Shown here in pieces: positions 53,759 to 62,617 of a stretch of DNA of 64,000 bases. Each line of letters begins with the position of its first letter. Within the stretch, counting starts at the first letter, position 1. The translations under genes were made by a program, and so were the position numbers. The notes beneath the pieces were generated by a model. That model was not told the DNA's origin, searched no databases, and saw nothing but the letters and a program-made list of their open reading frames with translations. Source of the DNA: Bacillus timonensis (lineage in GTDB: Bacteria; Bacillota; Bacilli; Bacillales; Bacillaceae_L); NCBI RefSeq assembly GCF_004799755.1, contig NZ_SLUB01000002.1:124001-188000 (forward strand). The letters are read 5' to 3'.

Positions 53759-55021
53759 ATGTCGATTAAAGGGAAATTAAACCGACTAAAAAATCATATT
53801 GTAAAAGAAGATAAAACTAAATCGGAAATTGTCGAATCTTCTGTTTTGATGGGGGAAATTCCCTTTCTTGATAAATGGAAAGAATTCGGAGCCGAACCTT
53901 TTTATTTTGATGACACATATTGCATGGTTCGTAAAGTAGAATATCCATTGAATGATCAACATGGTTTATATTCATTCTCTAAACTAAACGATGTGATCGA
54001 CATGTGGAATTCATCTTCTATAAGGCATCCATTGTCTGCAAAGGGGCATCAGCCATCTGATTTGTTTTTCTTTGACACAGAAACTACAGGTTTAGGTGGG
54101 GGGACAGGCAATACAATCTTCTTATTAGGACATGCAAGGGTACAGGCTGATAAAGTTATTCTCACTCAACATTTTTTACCCAATCCTGGAGCTGAGGTTG
54201 CGTTGTACCAAAGCTTCCTTTCAAGTGTTGACTATACAACTCTAGTGACATATAATGGAAAATCTTTTGACTGGCCACAGGTAAAAACAAGGCATACGTT
54301 AATTCGGGATGCACTGCCAAACTTACCCGATTTTGGACATTTTGATTTGTATCATGCAGCTAGAAGGCTTTGGAAAAACAAACTTGATTCTGTAAGACTT
54401 TCTAATGTCGAAAAGGAAATTCTTGATATCAAACGTGAAGGTGATGTTCCGGGATATTTAGCACCGATCCTTTATTTTGATTTTGTGGAAAATCAGGTCC
54501 CAGATGGAATCTTTGGCGTCATGAGGCATAATGAAATCGATATTTTATCTTTATTGACTTTATATATTCATTTATCAGGTGCTGTCATTTTGAATGAAAA
54601 AAACAAGTATACCTCTGATAAATACGAAGTCGCAAGATGGCTTGAGGCTTTAGGGGAGACCAGAAAAGCACAGGAATTGTATCAACAAGTAGTTGATGTA
54701 GATTCTGAAAAGGAAACAAAGGCTAAGCTTGCCCTCGCTTTTCTTTCAAAAAAGGAGAAAAAGCTTGAAGAAGCAATGAGGCTATTCATGGAAGTATATG
54801 AAAATGGGGAGGATCAGGATGCGATTGTATCAAGTATTGAGCTTGCGAAATATTATGAGCATCATGATAAAGATTTCGAAACCGCATGGGACTATGCAAA
54901 TAGTGGATACTTGAGATGGAAAGAATCAAGGATTTCAGATAATAAGACAAAAAATGCGAAAATAGAGAGCGACTTTGAGAAGCGAATCGGAAGAATATGT
55001 AGAAAACTTCGGAAAAGTTAA
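53759..55021 (+). CDS. mrfB: Mitomycin repair exonuclease MrfB (YprB)
   Basis: This 420-aa protein has an RNase H-like DnaQ-type domain (about 95-280). FFDTETTGLGGGTGN holds the catalytic D-x-E, TYNGKSFDWPQVKTR and RHNEIDILSLLTL hold the later acidic residues. A C-terminal TPR-like part follows (about 300-400, ALGETRKAQELYQQVVDVDSEKE). It acts with the helicase MrfA. AGAGGGG precedes the ATG. Length is close to B. subtilis YprB. Confidence 0.94.
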   Translation: MSIKGKLNRLKNHIVKEDKTKSEIVESSVLMGEIPFLDKWKEFGAEPFYFDDTYCMVRKVEYPLNDQHGLYSFSKLNDVIDMWNSSSIRHPLSAKGHQPSDLFFFDTETTGLGGGTGNTIFLLGHARVQADKVILTQHFLPNPGAEVALYQSFLSSVDYTTLVTYNGKSFDWPQVKTRHTLIRDALPNLPDFGHFDLYHAARRLWKNKLDSVRLSNVEKEILDIKREGDVPGYLAPILYFDFVENQVPDGIFGVMRHNEIDILSLLTLYIHLSGAVILNEKNKYTSDKYEVARWLEALGETRKAQELYQQVVDVDSEKETKAKLALAFLSKKEKKLEEAMRLFMEVYENGEDQDAIVSSIELAKYYEHHDKDFETAWDYANSGYLRWKESRISDNKTKNAKIESDFEKRIGRICRKLRKS

Positions 55022-55111
55022 AAAATATTACCCGGGTAAGCGCAAAATTAGCGGTTTTTCGCGTTTTACATGTCGATTTTATGAAAATTTGTCTACTTCC
55101 TTCTTTTGTCA

Positions 55112-55140
55112 TTGTAGAACATTGTAATACCATGTAAAAT
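55112..55140 (+). promoter_or_regulatory. Possible promoter for the 31-residue membrane peptide
   Basis: TTGTAG (55112-55117), a 17-nt spacer and TAAAAT (55135-55140), about 48 nt before the small ATG. A weak hairpin (55040-55062) that may end mrfB lies upstream. Confidence 0.45.
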
Positions 55141-55187
55141 AGTGTTTTGTGTAAAGGAAATATTATTTTAGATGGAGCGAGAATAGA

Positions 55188-55283
55188 ATGTATAAGAAAA
55201 TTTTATTTCTATACTTTTTTGTGTTGGTATTAATTGTCCTTATCTTAACCGGAATTAAAGACGGCTCATATGCCATTTTCTAA
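55188..55283 (+). CDS. 31-residue single-span membrane peptide
   Basis: A frame from ATG 55188 to TAA 55281-55283 encodes 31 residues: a basic start (MYKKI), a strongly hydrophobic run of about 18 residues (LFLYFFVLVLIVLILTG) and a short polar tail (IKDGSYAIF). GGAGCGAG lies about ten bases before the ATG and a promoter-like sequence further up. It lies between mrfB and cotD. I know no named family; it may be a small membrane or sporulation peptide, or a chance frame. Confidence 0.5.
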   Translation: MYKKILFLYFFVLVLIVLILTGIKDGSYAIF

Positions 55284-55306
55284 TAAAAATAGGTGTTTTG
55301 ATTAGT

Positions 55307-55334
55307 ACATGACTCTGCCTTCCTTCATAGGCTA
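55307..55334 (+). promoter_or_regulatory. Sigma-K-type promoter for cotD
   Basis: AC (55307-55308), 17 nt, then CATAGGCTA (55326-55334), matching CATAnnnTA. CotD is a known late, sigma-K-dependent coat protein, which supports the call. Confidence 0.68.
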
Positions 55335-55371
55335 TTAATGTAAGACAGATGAAGGAAAGGAGATAAAAAAT

Positions 55372-55608
55372 ATGTATTGTCCAACAAATGTAATGCAACC
55401 TATTGTACACCCAACACAATGTTGTGTTCAACACCACTGCTGTAAAACAATTGTTCCACATATTCATCCTTCACATACGCAACATATAAATCATCATATG
55501 TATCAACATATGCATTATTACCCGCATACAGAATCTGTTGCGACTGAAGTTACAAATCAACACTTTAATTGTGGAGCAAGACCACCAGGACCGTTTATTG
55601 GCCGGTAA
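55372..55608 (+). CDS. cotD: Inner spore coat protein D
   Basis: This 78-aa protein is rich in His, Cys, Tyr and Pro, with a CotD-like start (MYCPTNVMQPIVHPTQCC) and end (NCGARPPGPFIGR). Histidine-rich middle repeats (HIHPSHTQHINHHMYQHMHYY) suggest metal binding or cross-linking. AAAGGAGAT precedes the ATG. Position after mrfB matches B. subtilis. Confidence 0.92.
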   Translation: MYCPTNVMQPIVHPTQCCVQHHCCKTIVPHIHPSHTQHINHHMYQHMHYYPHTESVATEVTNQHFNCGARPPGPFIGR

Positions 55609-55655
55609 ACCATTAACTTAATTTAAATCGTAACAAATAAAATGAACAAAAACAC

Positions 55656-55682
55656 AACAGGAACTGTAATGGTTCCTGTTTT
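55656..55682 (+). terminator. Terminator of cotD
   Basis: AACAGGAAC (55656-55664) pairs with GTTCCTGTT (55672-55680) around TGTAATG, then TTT. Confidence 0.78.
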
Positions 55683-55735
55683 ACATATGATGATTGGAGA
55701 TCTGCTACGATAACAATAGATAAAGGAGTCTTGAC

Positions 55736-56296
55736 ATGATAAAAGTTGTTGCAATTACAGGCTATAAACCGTTTGAACTTGGAATTTTTGGACAAGACCA
55801 TCCTGGAATCCACTATATAAAACTAGCCCTTAAAAAAGCACTTCTTCCCTTAATTGAGGAGGGACTAGAATGGGTGATCATTAGCGGGCAACTTGGTGTC
55901 GAGCTTTGGGCAGCTGAAATCACTTTTGAGCTTCAAGAAGAATATCCCGACCTCAAGCTTGCTGTGATTACTCCATTCCTTGAGCAAGATGAAAAATGGA
56001 ACGAAACAAACAGAGAATACTACCAATTAATTCTGTCGCAAGCAGACTATGTAAACAGTATCACAAACCGAAAATATGATAATCCCTCACAATTCAGACT
56101 GAAAAATGCTTTCTTTCTAGACAAAAGTGATGCTTTCATAATACTATATGATGAGGAAAAGGATGGAAGTCCACGTTATATTTATGCTGATGCGAAAAAG
56201 AAGTATGAAAATGAAGGCTATCAGCTGATTACGATTAACGCGTATGATCTCCAAGTAATCGCTGAAGAAGAACAATACGCCAATAACGACTATTGA
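55736..56296 (+). CDS. ypsA: DUF1273 (SLOG-type) protein YpsA
   Basis: This 186-aa protein of the DUF1273 family has a Rossmann-like SLOG fold: [12 protein letters not shown] at the N-terminus, [16 protein letters not shown] near 45-60, and a C-terminal [18 protein letters not shown] proteins bind nucleotides such as ADP-ribose. In B. subtilis and Staphylococcus, YpsA overproduction blocks division, and it neighbours gpsB here too. AAAGGAG precedes the ATG. Confidence 0.93.
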   Translation: MIKVVAITGYKPFELGIFGQDHPGIHYIKLALKKALLPLIEEGLEWVIISGQLGVELWAAEITFELQEEYPDLKLAVITPFLEQDEKWNETNREYYQLILSQADYVNSITNRKYDNPSQFRLKNAFFLDKSDAFIILYDEEKDGSPRYIYADAKKKYENEGYQLITINAYDLQVIAEEEQYANNDY

Positions 56297-56390
56297 AAGA
56301 TTCCGCTTTTGCAATATAAATTGACAATACGTGAAATTTTTGAAAAAATAGAAATAGGAATAATGGGGAAAGTGTATCGAGGTGAAACTA

Positions 56391-56690
56391 ATGTTATCTG
56401 ATAAAATAAAATTAACAACAACGCAGATACTTGAGAAAGAATTTAAGTCGGCCATGAAAGGCTATAAACAAGAAGAAGTTGATAAATTTTTAGATGTGAT
56501 CATCAAGGATTATGAAACGTTTTATCAAGAAATTGAAGAGCTTCAACAAGAGAACCTTCGTTTAAAGCGTCAACTAGAGGATTCCTTTAAGAAACAACCA
56601 CAGGCGCAAACAGGTACAACTAATTTTGATATTTTAAAACGATTATCAAACCTTGAAAAACATGTATTCGGTAGTAAACTGTACGATTGA
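56391..56690 (+). CDS. gpsB: Cell division/elongation coordinator GpsB
   Basis: This 99-aa DivIVA-like protein has an N-terminal membrane- and PBP-binding part ([36 protein letters not shown]), a central coiled coil (about 35-65) and a C-terminal trimerisation segment ([18 protein letters not shown]). It guides PBP1 (PonA, encoded at 32537-35083) between septum and side wall. ATG 56391 follows GAGGTGA; the GTG at 56382 lies inside that site. Confidence 0.95.
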   Translation: MLSDKIKLTTTQILEKEFKSAMKGYKQEEVDKFLDVIIKDYETFYQEIEELQQENLRLKRQLEDSFKKQPQAQTGTTNFDILKRLSNLEKHVFGSKLYD

Positions 56691-56728
56691 GGATTAAGAT
56701 GTTGGCAGGAATTACCAGTGGTTATCAC

Positions 56729-56757
56729 TTGCATTTGTAATGTTTTTTTACTATACT
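56729..56757 (+). promoter_or_regulatory. Promoter of rnpB
   Basis: TTGCAT (56729-56734), a 17-nt spacer and TATACT (56752-56757), 13 nt before the start of the conserved RNA. Confidence 0.65.
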
Positions 56758-56770
56758 ATTTCTTGCACAC

Positions 56771-57182
56771 ATTAATAACGTTCGGGTAATCGCTGCAGGG
56801 TGACCTGCAGAGGAAAGTCCATGCTCGCACGGGCTGAGATGTCCGTAGTGTTCGTGCCTAGCGAAATGATAAGCTAGGGTAGTGAGGAGTAATCTTTGCT
56901 AACGGCAGGAAAAAAACCTAAGTCCATTTGGATATGGTTTGACTACCTATAAAGTGCCACAGTGACGAAGTCTTGTAAGAAATTACAAGAGTGGAACGAG
57001 GTAAACCCCACGAGCGAGAAACCCAAATTATGGTAGGGGCACTTTCTCTCTTGGAAATGAACAAGGAGAAGGACAGACGATTTATCGTTTGTAGATAGAT
57101 GATTACCACCGGAGTACGAGGTATTCGTTTTACCGACTGAAGTACGATGGAACAAAACATGGCTTACAGAACGTTATTAATT
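56771..57182 (+). ncRNA. rnpB: RNase P RNA, type B
   Basis: Closely follows the B. subtilis type B catalytic RNA that processes tRNA 5' ends. Visible conserved blocks are CGTTCGGGTAATCGCTGCAG at the 5' end, GAGGAAAGTCCATGCTCGCAC, CCTAGCGA, GACGGCAGG-like ACGGCAGGAAAAAA, AAAGTGCCACAGTGACGAAG, GGTAAACCCC-ACGAGCGAGAAACC, GTAGATAGATGATT, and GATGGAACAAAACATGGCTT at the 3' end. The termini AATAACGTTC and GAACGTTATT pair as helix P1. Exact ends are inferred from P1. Confidence 0.96.
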
Positions 57183-57211
57183 AACGATACTTACATGATG
57201 AATAAAGAAAC

Positions 57212-57238
57212 AAAGCTCTTCATGATGAAGAGCTTTTT
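57212..57238 (+). terminator. Terminator of rnpB
   Basis: AAAGCTCTTC (57212-57221) pairs with GAAGAGCTTT (57227-57236) around ATGAT, running into TTTTT. Confidence 0.92.
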
Positions 57239-57340
57239 GTTTGCATACATAATCTTTTTGTCGCAAATCTTGCTTTACAAGTTGAGATTCTTTATTCTTT
57301 TACTATATAAAATGATTGTACATAGTTAGGGTGAACGTGA

Positions 57341-58483
57341 ATGGGTAAAGTAACACTTATTGCTACAGCAGCGATGGGAATTGAATCAATCGTAGCAAAA
57401 GAAGTACGGGATTTAGGCTATGAATGTACCGTTGAAAACGGGAAGGTTACATTTGTTGCTGATGAACAAGCTATCTGCCGTAGTAATCTTTGGTTGAGAA
57501 CTGCAGACCGTATCAAGCTAAAAGTTGGAGAATTTAAAGCCACAACCTTTGATGAATTATTCGAAAAAACAAAGGCCCTTAATTGGGGCGATATACTCCC
57601 AGAAAACGCAGAGTTTCCGGTTATTGGGAAATCAGTAAAATCAAAGCTTTTTAGTGTTTCAGATTGTCAAAGCATTGTAAAAAAAGCAGTTGTTGAAAGC
57701 CTTAAGAAGCATTACCGCAAAACATCAGGCTGGTTAGAAGAAACCGGTCCATTATTCCGAATTGAAGTAGCTTTACTTAAAGACGTCGCAACACTCACAA
57801 TCGACTGTAGTGGGGTCGGGCTGCACAAGCGTGGATACCGGGTCGACCAAGGGGAGGCACCGTTAAAAGAGACATTAGCCGCAACTCTAGTCATGTTAAC
57901 GAACTGGACACCGGAGAGACCGTTTGTTGATCCATTTTGTGGCTCTGGAACAATACCAATAGAAGCTGCATTAATCGGGCAAAACATCGCTCCTGGTTTT
58001 AACCGTGATTTCGTATCTGAGGATTGGCATTGGATTGGAAAACAACGATGGGATGAAGCACGCCAAGAGGTTGAAGATTTAGCTAAATACGATCAGCCTC
58101 TTGATATCAGCGGTTTTGATATTGACCACAGAATGATCCAAATCGCAAAGGATAATGCAGAGGAAGCTGGTTTTTCAGACTTGATCCAGTTTAAACAAAT
58201 GCAGGTTCGGGATTTTACAACAACAAAGGAATACGGTGTAATTGTCGGGAACCCTCCATATGGGGAAAGACTTGGTGAAAAAAAGGCTGTTGAGGAAATG
58301 TATCGTAGTATGGGGGAAGCCCTTCGTCCATTTGATACTTGGTCCGTCTATATGCTAACCTCACATCCTGAATTTGAACAATTATACGGCAAGCCTGCAA
58401 CGAAGAAGCGTAAGTTGTTTAACGGGTTTATTCGAACGGACTATTACCAGTATTGGGGTAAGAGACCACCTAGAGAGCGTTAA
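57341..58483 (+). CDS. ypsC: THUMP-domain rRNA methyltransferase YpsC (RlmL/RlmK-N type)
   Basis: This 380-aa SAM-dependent methyltransferase has an N-terminal ferredoxin-like/THUMP region (about 1-155, IESIVAKEVRDLGY and KLFSVSDCQSIVKKAV). The Rossmann catalytic domain has FVDPFCGSGTIPIEAAL (SAM site) and the NPPY motif in IVGNPPYGERLG, for amino-group methylation. It likely makes m2G in 23S rRNA. GGGTGAACGTG precedes the ATG. Position after rnpB matches B. subtilis ypsC. Confidence 0.92.
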   Translation: MGKVTLIATAAMGIESIVAKEVRDLGYECTVENGKVTFVADEQAICRSNLWLRTADRIKLKVGEFKATTFDELFEKTKALNWGDILPENAEFPVIGKSVKSKLFSVSDCQSIVKKAVVESLKKHYRKTSGWLEETGPLFRIEVALLKDVATLTIDCSGVGLHKRGYRVDQGEAPLKETLAATLVMLTNWTPERPFVDPFCGSGTIPIEAALIGQNIAPGFNRDFVSEDWHWIGKQRWDEARQEVEDLAKYDQPLDISGFDIDHRMIQIAKDNAEEAGFSDLIQFKQMQVRDFTTTKEYGVIVGNPPYGERLGEKKAVEEMYRSMGEALRPFDTWSVYMLTSHPEFEQLYGKPATKKRKLFNGFIRTDYYQYWGKRPPRER

Positions 58484-58562
58484 AAGTAGATTACATGAAT
58501 AGTTCAACTCCAAAGGACATATACTTTATTGGTGTCTATAAATATTCAGGAGTGAATGAGTA

Positions 58563-58748
58563 ATGAACTACTTAGATTTTAAAAAAATTCAAGATGCGTT
58601 GAATGATACATATCGGACTCTTCAAAATGAGGTAGGGGAAGAGCTGGATCCACTTAAATCCATTCTTCAAGCAAAAAATGACCTACTCCAAGCAATGTCT
58701 CATTCAACTTCGATTGATGTTGATTTATTACGATATAAAAGTGAATGA
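58563..58748 (+). CDS. yptA: Small conserved protein, positional counterpart of YptA
   Basis: This 61-aa soluble, mostly helical protein (NYLDFKKIQDALNDTYRTLQNEVGEELDPLKSILQAKNDLLQAM) has AGGAGTG before ATG 58563 and a terminator after its stop. It lies between ypsC and ypvA, where B. subtilis has yptA; name by position. Function unknown. Confidence 0.7.
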   Translation: MNYLDFKKIQDALNDTYRTLQNEVGEELDPLKSILQAKNDLLQAMSHSTSIDVDLLRYKSE

Positions 58749-58763
58749 ACGAATATTACAAGG

Positions 58764-58787
58764 AAACTCGCTACGGCGGGTTTTCTT
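58764..58787 (+). terminator. Terminator of the YptA-like gene
   Basis: AAACTCGC (58764-58771) pairs with GCGGGTTT (58776-58783) with one T-G, followed by TCTT. The dispersed repeat begins just after it. Confidence 0.72.
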
Positions 58788-58794
58788 GTTGTTT

Positions 58795-59010
58795 TAGGAA
58801 ATTATAAAATTTATCATTGTGGATAACTTTTATTGAGATTATCCACGTTCAGCTCCAGCGCCTAGCCCCTCGAGGTCATAGCCAATCGCTTCGGAAGGCA
58901 AGAGGCGCCTTCTGTCAGCGCTCGTCTTATGCTTGTCGGACTTGCACAGGATGTGCTGACGTCTACGTTTGCCACAGGACGTGGCAGTATTTAGTAGACG
59001 TTCAACACTC
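58795..59010. repeat. Composite dispersed repeat upstream of ypvA
   Basis: About 215 bases without a gene. It begins with the TAGGAAATTATAAAATTTA block shared with 15781-15817. It then has two DnaA-box-like sequences in inverted orientation (TGTGGATAA 58818-58826, TTATCCACG 58839-58847). A G+C-rich section follows (AGCTCCAGCGCCTAGCCCC), then the nested hairpin shared with 42511-42577 (outer ACGTCTAC/GTAGACGT, inner GCCAC/GTGGC). The CAGCTCCAGCGCCTAG motif is one I recall as a common intergenic repeat in Bacillaceae. Confidence 0.8.
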
Positions 59011-59039
59011 AAGGCGCTTACGCTTTTGTTCTTTTCATA

Positions 59040-59068
59040 TTGACTTAGTTCCTTCACTAGTAGATAAT
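59040..59068 (+). promoter_or_regulatory. Sigma-A promoter for ypvA
   Basis: TTGACT (59040-59045), a 17-nt spacer and GATAAT (59063-59068), located between the repeat and ypvA. Confidence 0.6.
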
Positions 59069-59107
59069 TAAAAATTGGCGCGTACCTTGGTTTTGGGGGT
59101 TTTACAG

Positions 59108-61039
59108 ATGATTGGAGAAGGGTTACCCTTTCAAATATCCAGAAATGAAAATTTTTTTGATAAATTAAATGAATGGATTGGTGATGTTTTTTACGACATC
59201 CTTCCTGAAAAAGGGTTTGAACTTCGTGATGAGCAAATCTATATGGCATTTCAGCTGGAAAAAGCATTTAAGGAAAAATCAATTGTGTTCGCAGAAGCCG
59301 GTGTAGGTACTGGTAAAACAATTGTTTATCTATTATATGCAATTTGCTATGCGAGATATATGAGAAAGCCGGCGATTATCTCATGTGCAGACGAGTCGTT
59401 AATTGAACAGCTCGTAAAGCCAGAAGGAGACATTTCAAAAATCGCTGACGCATTAAACTTAAATATTGACGTTCGTCTTGCTAAGGCACAGGATCAATAT
59501 CTTTGTCTGCAAAAGTTGGATCATGCCACACGTCGAACAACAAACGAGAAAATTACACAAATTTATAAAGAGTTACCAGATTTTGTTCACAGTCATTCGA
59601 CTATGCAAACATTCCATCATTACGGGGATCGAAAAACATACTCTGAACTTACAGATGAGGAATGGAAATCTGTTGCATGGGATAACTTTCAGGATTGTTT
59701 TTCATGTGACTTGCGCCATCGATGTGGACTCACGTTATCTAGAGATCATTATCGTAAGGCAGTTGATTTAATTATTTGTTCTCATGATTTTTATATGGAG
59801 CATGTGTGGACAATGGAAGCCAGAAAAAGAGAAGGACAACTTCCTTTTTTACCTGAAAGTAGTTGTGTGGTTTTTGATGAAGGACATTTACTTGAATTCT
59901 CAGCACAAAAAGCGTTAACCTATCGTGTGCAGGAAACGACTTTAGAAAGCTTGTTAACAAGACTATTAGGAAACGATGTTCGTGAAGAATTTGCGCAATT
60001 AATAGAAGATACGATTTGGCAAAATGAGCTTTTTTATAAACGTCTTAGAGAAAAAAGTCAAACAGTTGAGGGATCTGCACGCATGGATATTGTTCGAACC
60101 GCGAACTTAATTGCCGATGCAAATAAACTTCATCAGATGATTGTGGAGATTGGCAATAATCTCGTGTTCGAGGCAGAAACGTATACAATTGATCAATACG
60201 AATTACATATTGTCGATGAATATTTAGATCAAATGGAATATTCATTAAAGCTTTTCGGTGAAGAAAATGATGCTATTTGCTGGGGGGAGGCAGATAGTGA
60301 AAACTTCACACTAGTCATTATGCCACAAGCTGTGGAAACCATTTTAGCGGAAAACGTGTTTTCAAAAAGAATTCCATTTGTATTTTCTTCGGCTACTTTA
60401 TCTGAAAATAAATCCTTTGATTATATTGCGAAGAGTTTAGGAATTAGTAGCTATCAAACGTTTTCGGTTGAATCTCCATTTGATTATGAAAATCAGATGA
60501 AAATTCAGATGCCTGTGTTTCATGCCAATGAGGAACTGTTTCGATCAAAATTTCAATTTGCATGGGATGAAATTGAAAAATCAAAAGGTCGGGCACTTCT
60601 TTTATTTAATTCAAAGGAAGAGCTGCAATTGTTTAAAGAGAACTGCATTTCGGAAAAATACCCTATTCTTTTTGAAGGCGATCAAGAAATAAGTAGGCTT
60701 GTGTCCAGGTTCCAAAATGATGAACATAGCATACTTTGTTCCACTTCATTATGGGAAGGGCTTGATATTCCTGGACCTTCCTTATCGAATGTCATCATTT
60801 GGTCATTGCCATTCCCGCCAAATGATCCTGTATTTCAAGCAAAAAGAAAAAGAGTCGAATCGCCATTTGAGAAGGTCGATCTTCCATATATGCTCTTAAG
60901 ACTAAGACAAGGCATTGGTCGTTTGATTCGTTCAAGTGAAGATGCAGGAACTGTCAGTATTTTTGTAGAAGATACTACAAGTAACCTAGTCATTGACAAC
61001 ATTAAAAATGTTTTACCGACAAAGGCTGATATCAAATAG
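59108..61039 (+). CDS. ypvA: XPD/DinG-family helicase YpvA
   Basis: This 643-aa helicase has no exonuclease domain, unlike dinG in this window. It has AEAGVGTGKT (Walker A, about 72-81), DEGH (motif II), SLWEGLDIPG and RQGIGRLIRS (motif VI). Four cysteines typical of a 4Fe-4S cluster are present: one in QYLCLQKL and three in DCFSCDLRHRCG, with C-x2-C-x5-C spacing. ATG 59108 follows GGGGG; the frame from 59075 overlaps the promoter. It likely unwinds DNA 5'-3' during repair. ypwA begins 16 nt later. Confidence 0.92.
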   Translation: MIGEGLPFQISRNENFFDKLNEWIGDVFYDILPEKGFELRDEQIYMAFQLEKAFKEKSIVFAEAGVGTGKTIVYLLYAICYARYMRKPAIISCADESLIEQLVKPEGDISKIADALNLNIDVRLAKAQDQYLCLQKLDHATRRTTNEKITQIYKELPDFVHSHSTMQTFHHYGDRKTYSELTDEEWKSVAWDNFQDCFSCDLRHRCGLTLSRDHYRKAVDLIICSHDFYMEHVWTMEARKREGQLPFLPESSCVVFDEGHLLEFSAQKALTYRVQETTLESLLTRLLGNDVREEFAQLIEDTIWQNELFYKRLREKSQTVEGSARMDIVRTANLIADANKLHQMIVEIGNNLVFEAETYTIDQYELHIVDEYLDQMEYSLKLFGEENDAICWGEADSENFTLVIMPQAVETILAENVFSKRIPFVFSSATLSENKSFDYIAKSLGISSYQTFSVESPFDYENQMKIQMPVFHANEELFRSKFQFAWDEIEKSKGRALLLFNSKEELQLFKENCISEKYPILFEGDQEISRLVSRFQNDEHSILCSTSLWEGLDIPGPSLSNVIIWSLPFPPNDPVFQAKRKRVESPFEKVDLPYMLLRLRQGIGRLIRSSEDAGTVSIFVEDTTSNLVIDNIKNVLPTKADIK

Positions 61040-61055
61040 AGGGGGAGAACGAAAT

Positions 61056-62573
61056 ATGTCAGAGCAACTACAACAAACCGAGCAAGCTTTTCTTGATTTA
61101 GTTAAGAAAATGACAAGCTATAATGAGGCAATTGGGGTCATGTACTGGGATTTACGTACGGGTGCTCCGAAAAAGGGAGTGGAGCAACGATCTGAAGTAA
61201 TCGGTATGCTCTCATCAGAGGTTTTTGCGATGTCGACTTCTACCGAAATGGAGACTTATTTAAAAGAATTAACGTCTCCTGAAGCACAAAAACAACTTGA
61301 TGACATTACGAAAAAAGTCGTAGAAGAATGTAAAAAAGATTTTGAACGAAACCAAAAGATTCCAGCAGAAGAATTTCGTGAGTATGTCATCTTGCAATCA
61401 AAAGCAGAATCCGTTTGGGAAGATGCAAAAGAAAAATCTGATTTTGAAATGTTCCGTCCGTATTTAGAAAAACTTGTCGACTTTACGAAAAAATTTATTG
61501 GCTACTGGGGGTACGAGGGCAACAAATACAACACGTTACTTGATATGTACGAACCAGGGATGACAGTGGAGGTAGTGGATCAAGTATTTGCTCAATTACG
61601 AGAAAAAATCGTGCCACTTGTTAAAGCCGTTACTGAATCACAAAACAAGCCGGAAACGTCATTTTTATTTAACGAATTTCCAAAGGAAAAGCAACGTGAT
61701 TTTAGCCTTGAAATTCTTAAGAAAATGGGTTACGACTTTGACGCTGGTCGTCTGGATGAAACAGTTCACCCATTCGCAACTGGATTAAATCCAGGGGATG
61801 TACGTGTAACAACAAATTATGTGGAAAAAGACTTCAGAACTGCTGTTTTTGGTACCATTCATGAAGGTGGGCATGCCCTTTATGAGCAAAATATTTCCCC
61901 AGATTTGGTTGGTACAAACCTAGCAGAAGGGACTTCAATGGGAATCCATGAATCTCAGTCCTTATTCTATGAAAACATTGTCGGTCGAAGTTTACCACTT
62001 TGGAAAAATAACTTTGAGTTATTAAAAGAATATGCAAGTGGTCAGTTTGATTCAGTTTCAGTTGAAGATTTTTACCGTGCAATCAATGAATCAAAGCCAT
62101 CATTTATTCGAATTGAGGCGGATGAATTAACTTATCCATTACATATCATGGTGCGTTATGAAATTGAAAAAAGCCTTTTTAATGATGAGATTGAAGTTAA
62201 GGACCTACCAGAAATTTGGAATGCGAAATATGAAGAGTATTTGGGCATTCGTCCAAAAAATGATGCAGAAGGTGTGTTACAAGATGTCCATTGGGCAGGT
62301 GGTAGCTTTGGTTATTTCCCGTCTTATGCACTTGGATACATGTATGCTGCTCAATTTAAACATGCTATGTTAAAGGATATCCCAAACTTTGACGACCTGT
62401 TAGAAGAGGGGAACTTAACTCCAATTAAAGAATGGTTAACGAAACATATTCATCAATATGGAAAGCGTAAAAAGCCATTGGAAATCATCAAAGACGTGAC
62501 GGGTGAAGGATTAAATGCAAACTATCTAATTCTGTACTTAGAAGAAAAATATCGGACAATCTACAAATTATAG
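61056..62573 (+). CDS. ypwA: Thermostable carboxypeptidase 1, family M32 (YpwA)
   Basis: This 505-aa metallocarboxypeptidase has the HEXXH zinc motif in TIHEGGHALYEQ (about 265-276), the third-ligand segment GIHESQSLFYENIVGRS (about 295-311), and the M32 signatures RIEADELTYPLHIMVRYEIE and DVHWAGGSFGYFPSYALG. It trims C-terminal residues from peptides and could act on peptides imported by Opp. ATG 61056 follows GAGGGGGAG; the frame from 60993 overlaps ypvA. Confidence 0.95.
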   Translation: MSEQLQQTEQAFLDLVKKMTSYNEAIGVMYWDLRTGAPKKGVEQRSEVIGMLSSEVFAMSTSTEMETYLKELTSPEAQKQLDDITKKVVEECKKDFERNQKIPAEEFREYVILQSKAESVWEDAKEKSDFEMFRPYLEKLVDFTKKFIGYWGYEGNKYNTLLDMYEPGMTVEVVDQVFAQLREKIVPLVKAVTESQNKPETSFLFNEFPKEKQRDFSLEILKKMGYDFDAGRLDETVHPFATGLNPGDVRVTTNYVEKDFRTAVFGTIHEGGHALYEQNISPDLVGTNLAEGTSMGIHESQSLFYENIVGRSLPLWKNNFELLKEYASGQFDSVSVEDFYRAINESKPSFIRIEADELTYPLHIMVRYEIEKSLFNDEIEVKDLPEIWNAKYEEYLGIRPKNDAEGVLQDVHWAGGSFGYFPSYALGYMYAAQFKHAMLKDIPNFDDLLEEGNLTPIKEWLTKHIHQYGKRKKPLEIIKDVTGEGLNANYLILYLEEKYRTIYKL

Positions 62574-62580
62574 AATAAAG

Positions 62581-62612
62581 AAGCTACGCAACTTAAGTTG
62601 CATAGCTTTTTT
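62581..62612. terminator. Bidirectional terminator between ypwA and the oxidase gene
   Basis: AAGCTACGCAACTT (62581-62594) pairs with AAGTTGCATAGCTT (62595-62608) apart from one C-A mismatch, followed by TTTT. The minus strand also has a T-rich flank, serving the convergent oxidase gene. Confidence 0.85.
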
Positions 62613-62617
62613 AGTAC

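Noticed and set aside
58839-59267. Frames of 142 aa (minus) and 84 aa (plus) over the repeat before ypvA
   Set aside because: They arise from the G+C-rich repeat and overlap ypvA; no start signals or protein-like composition.
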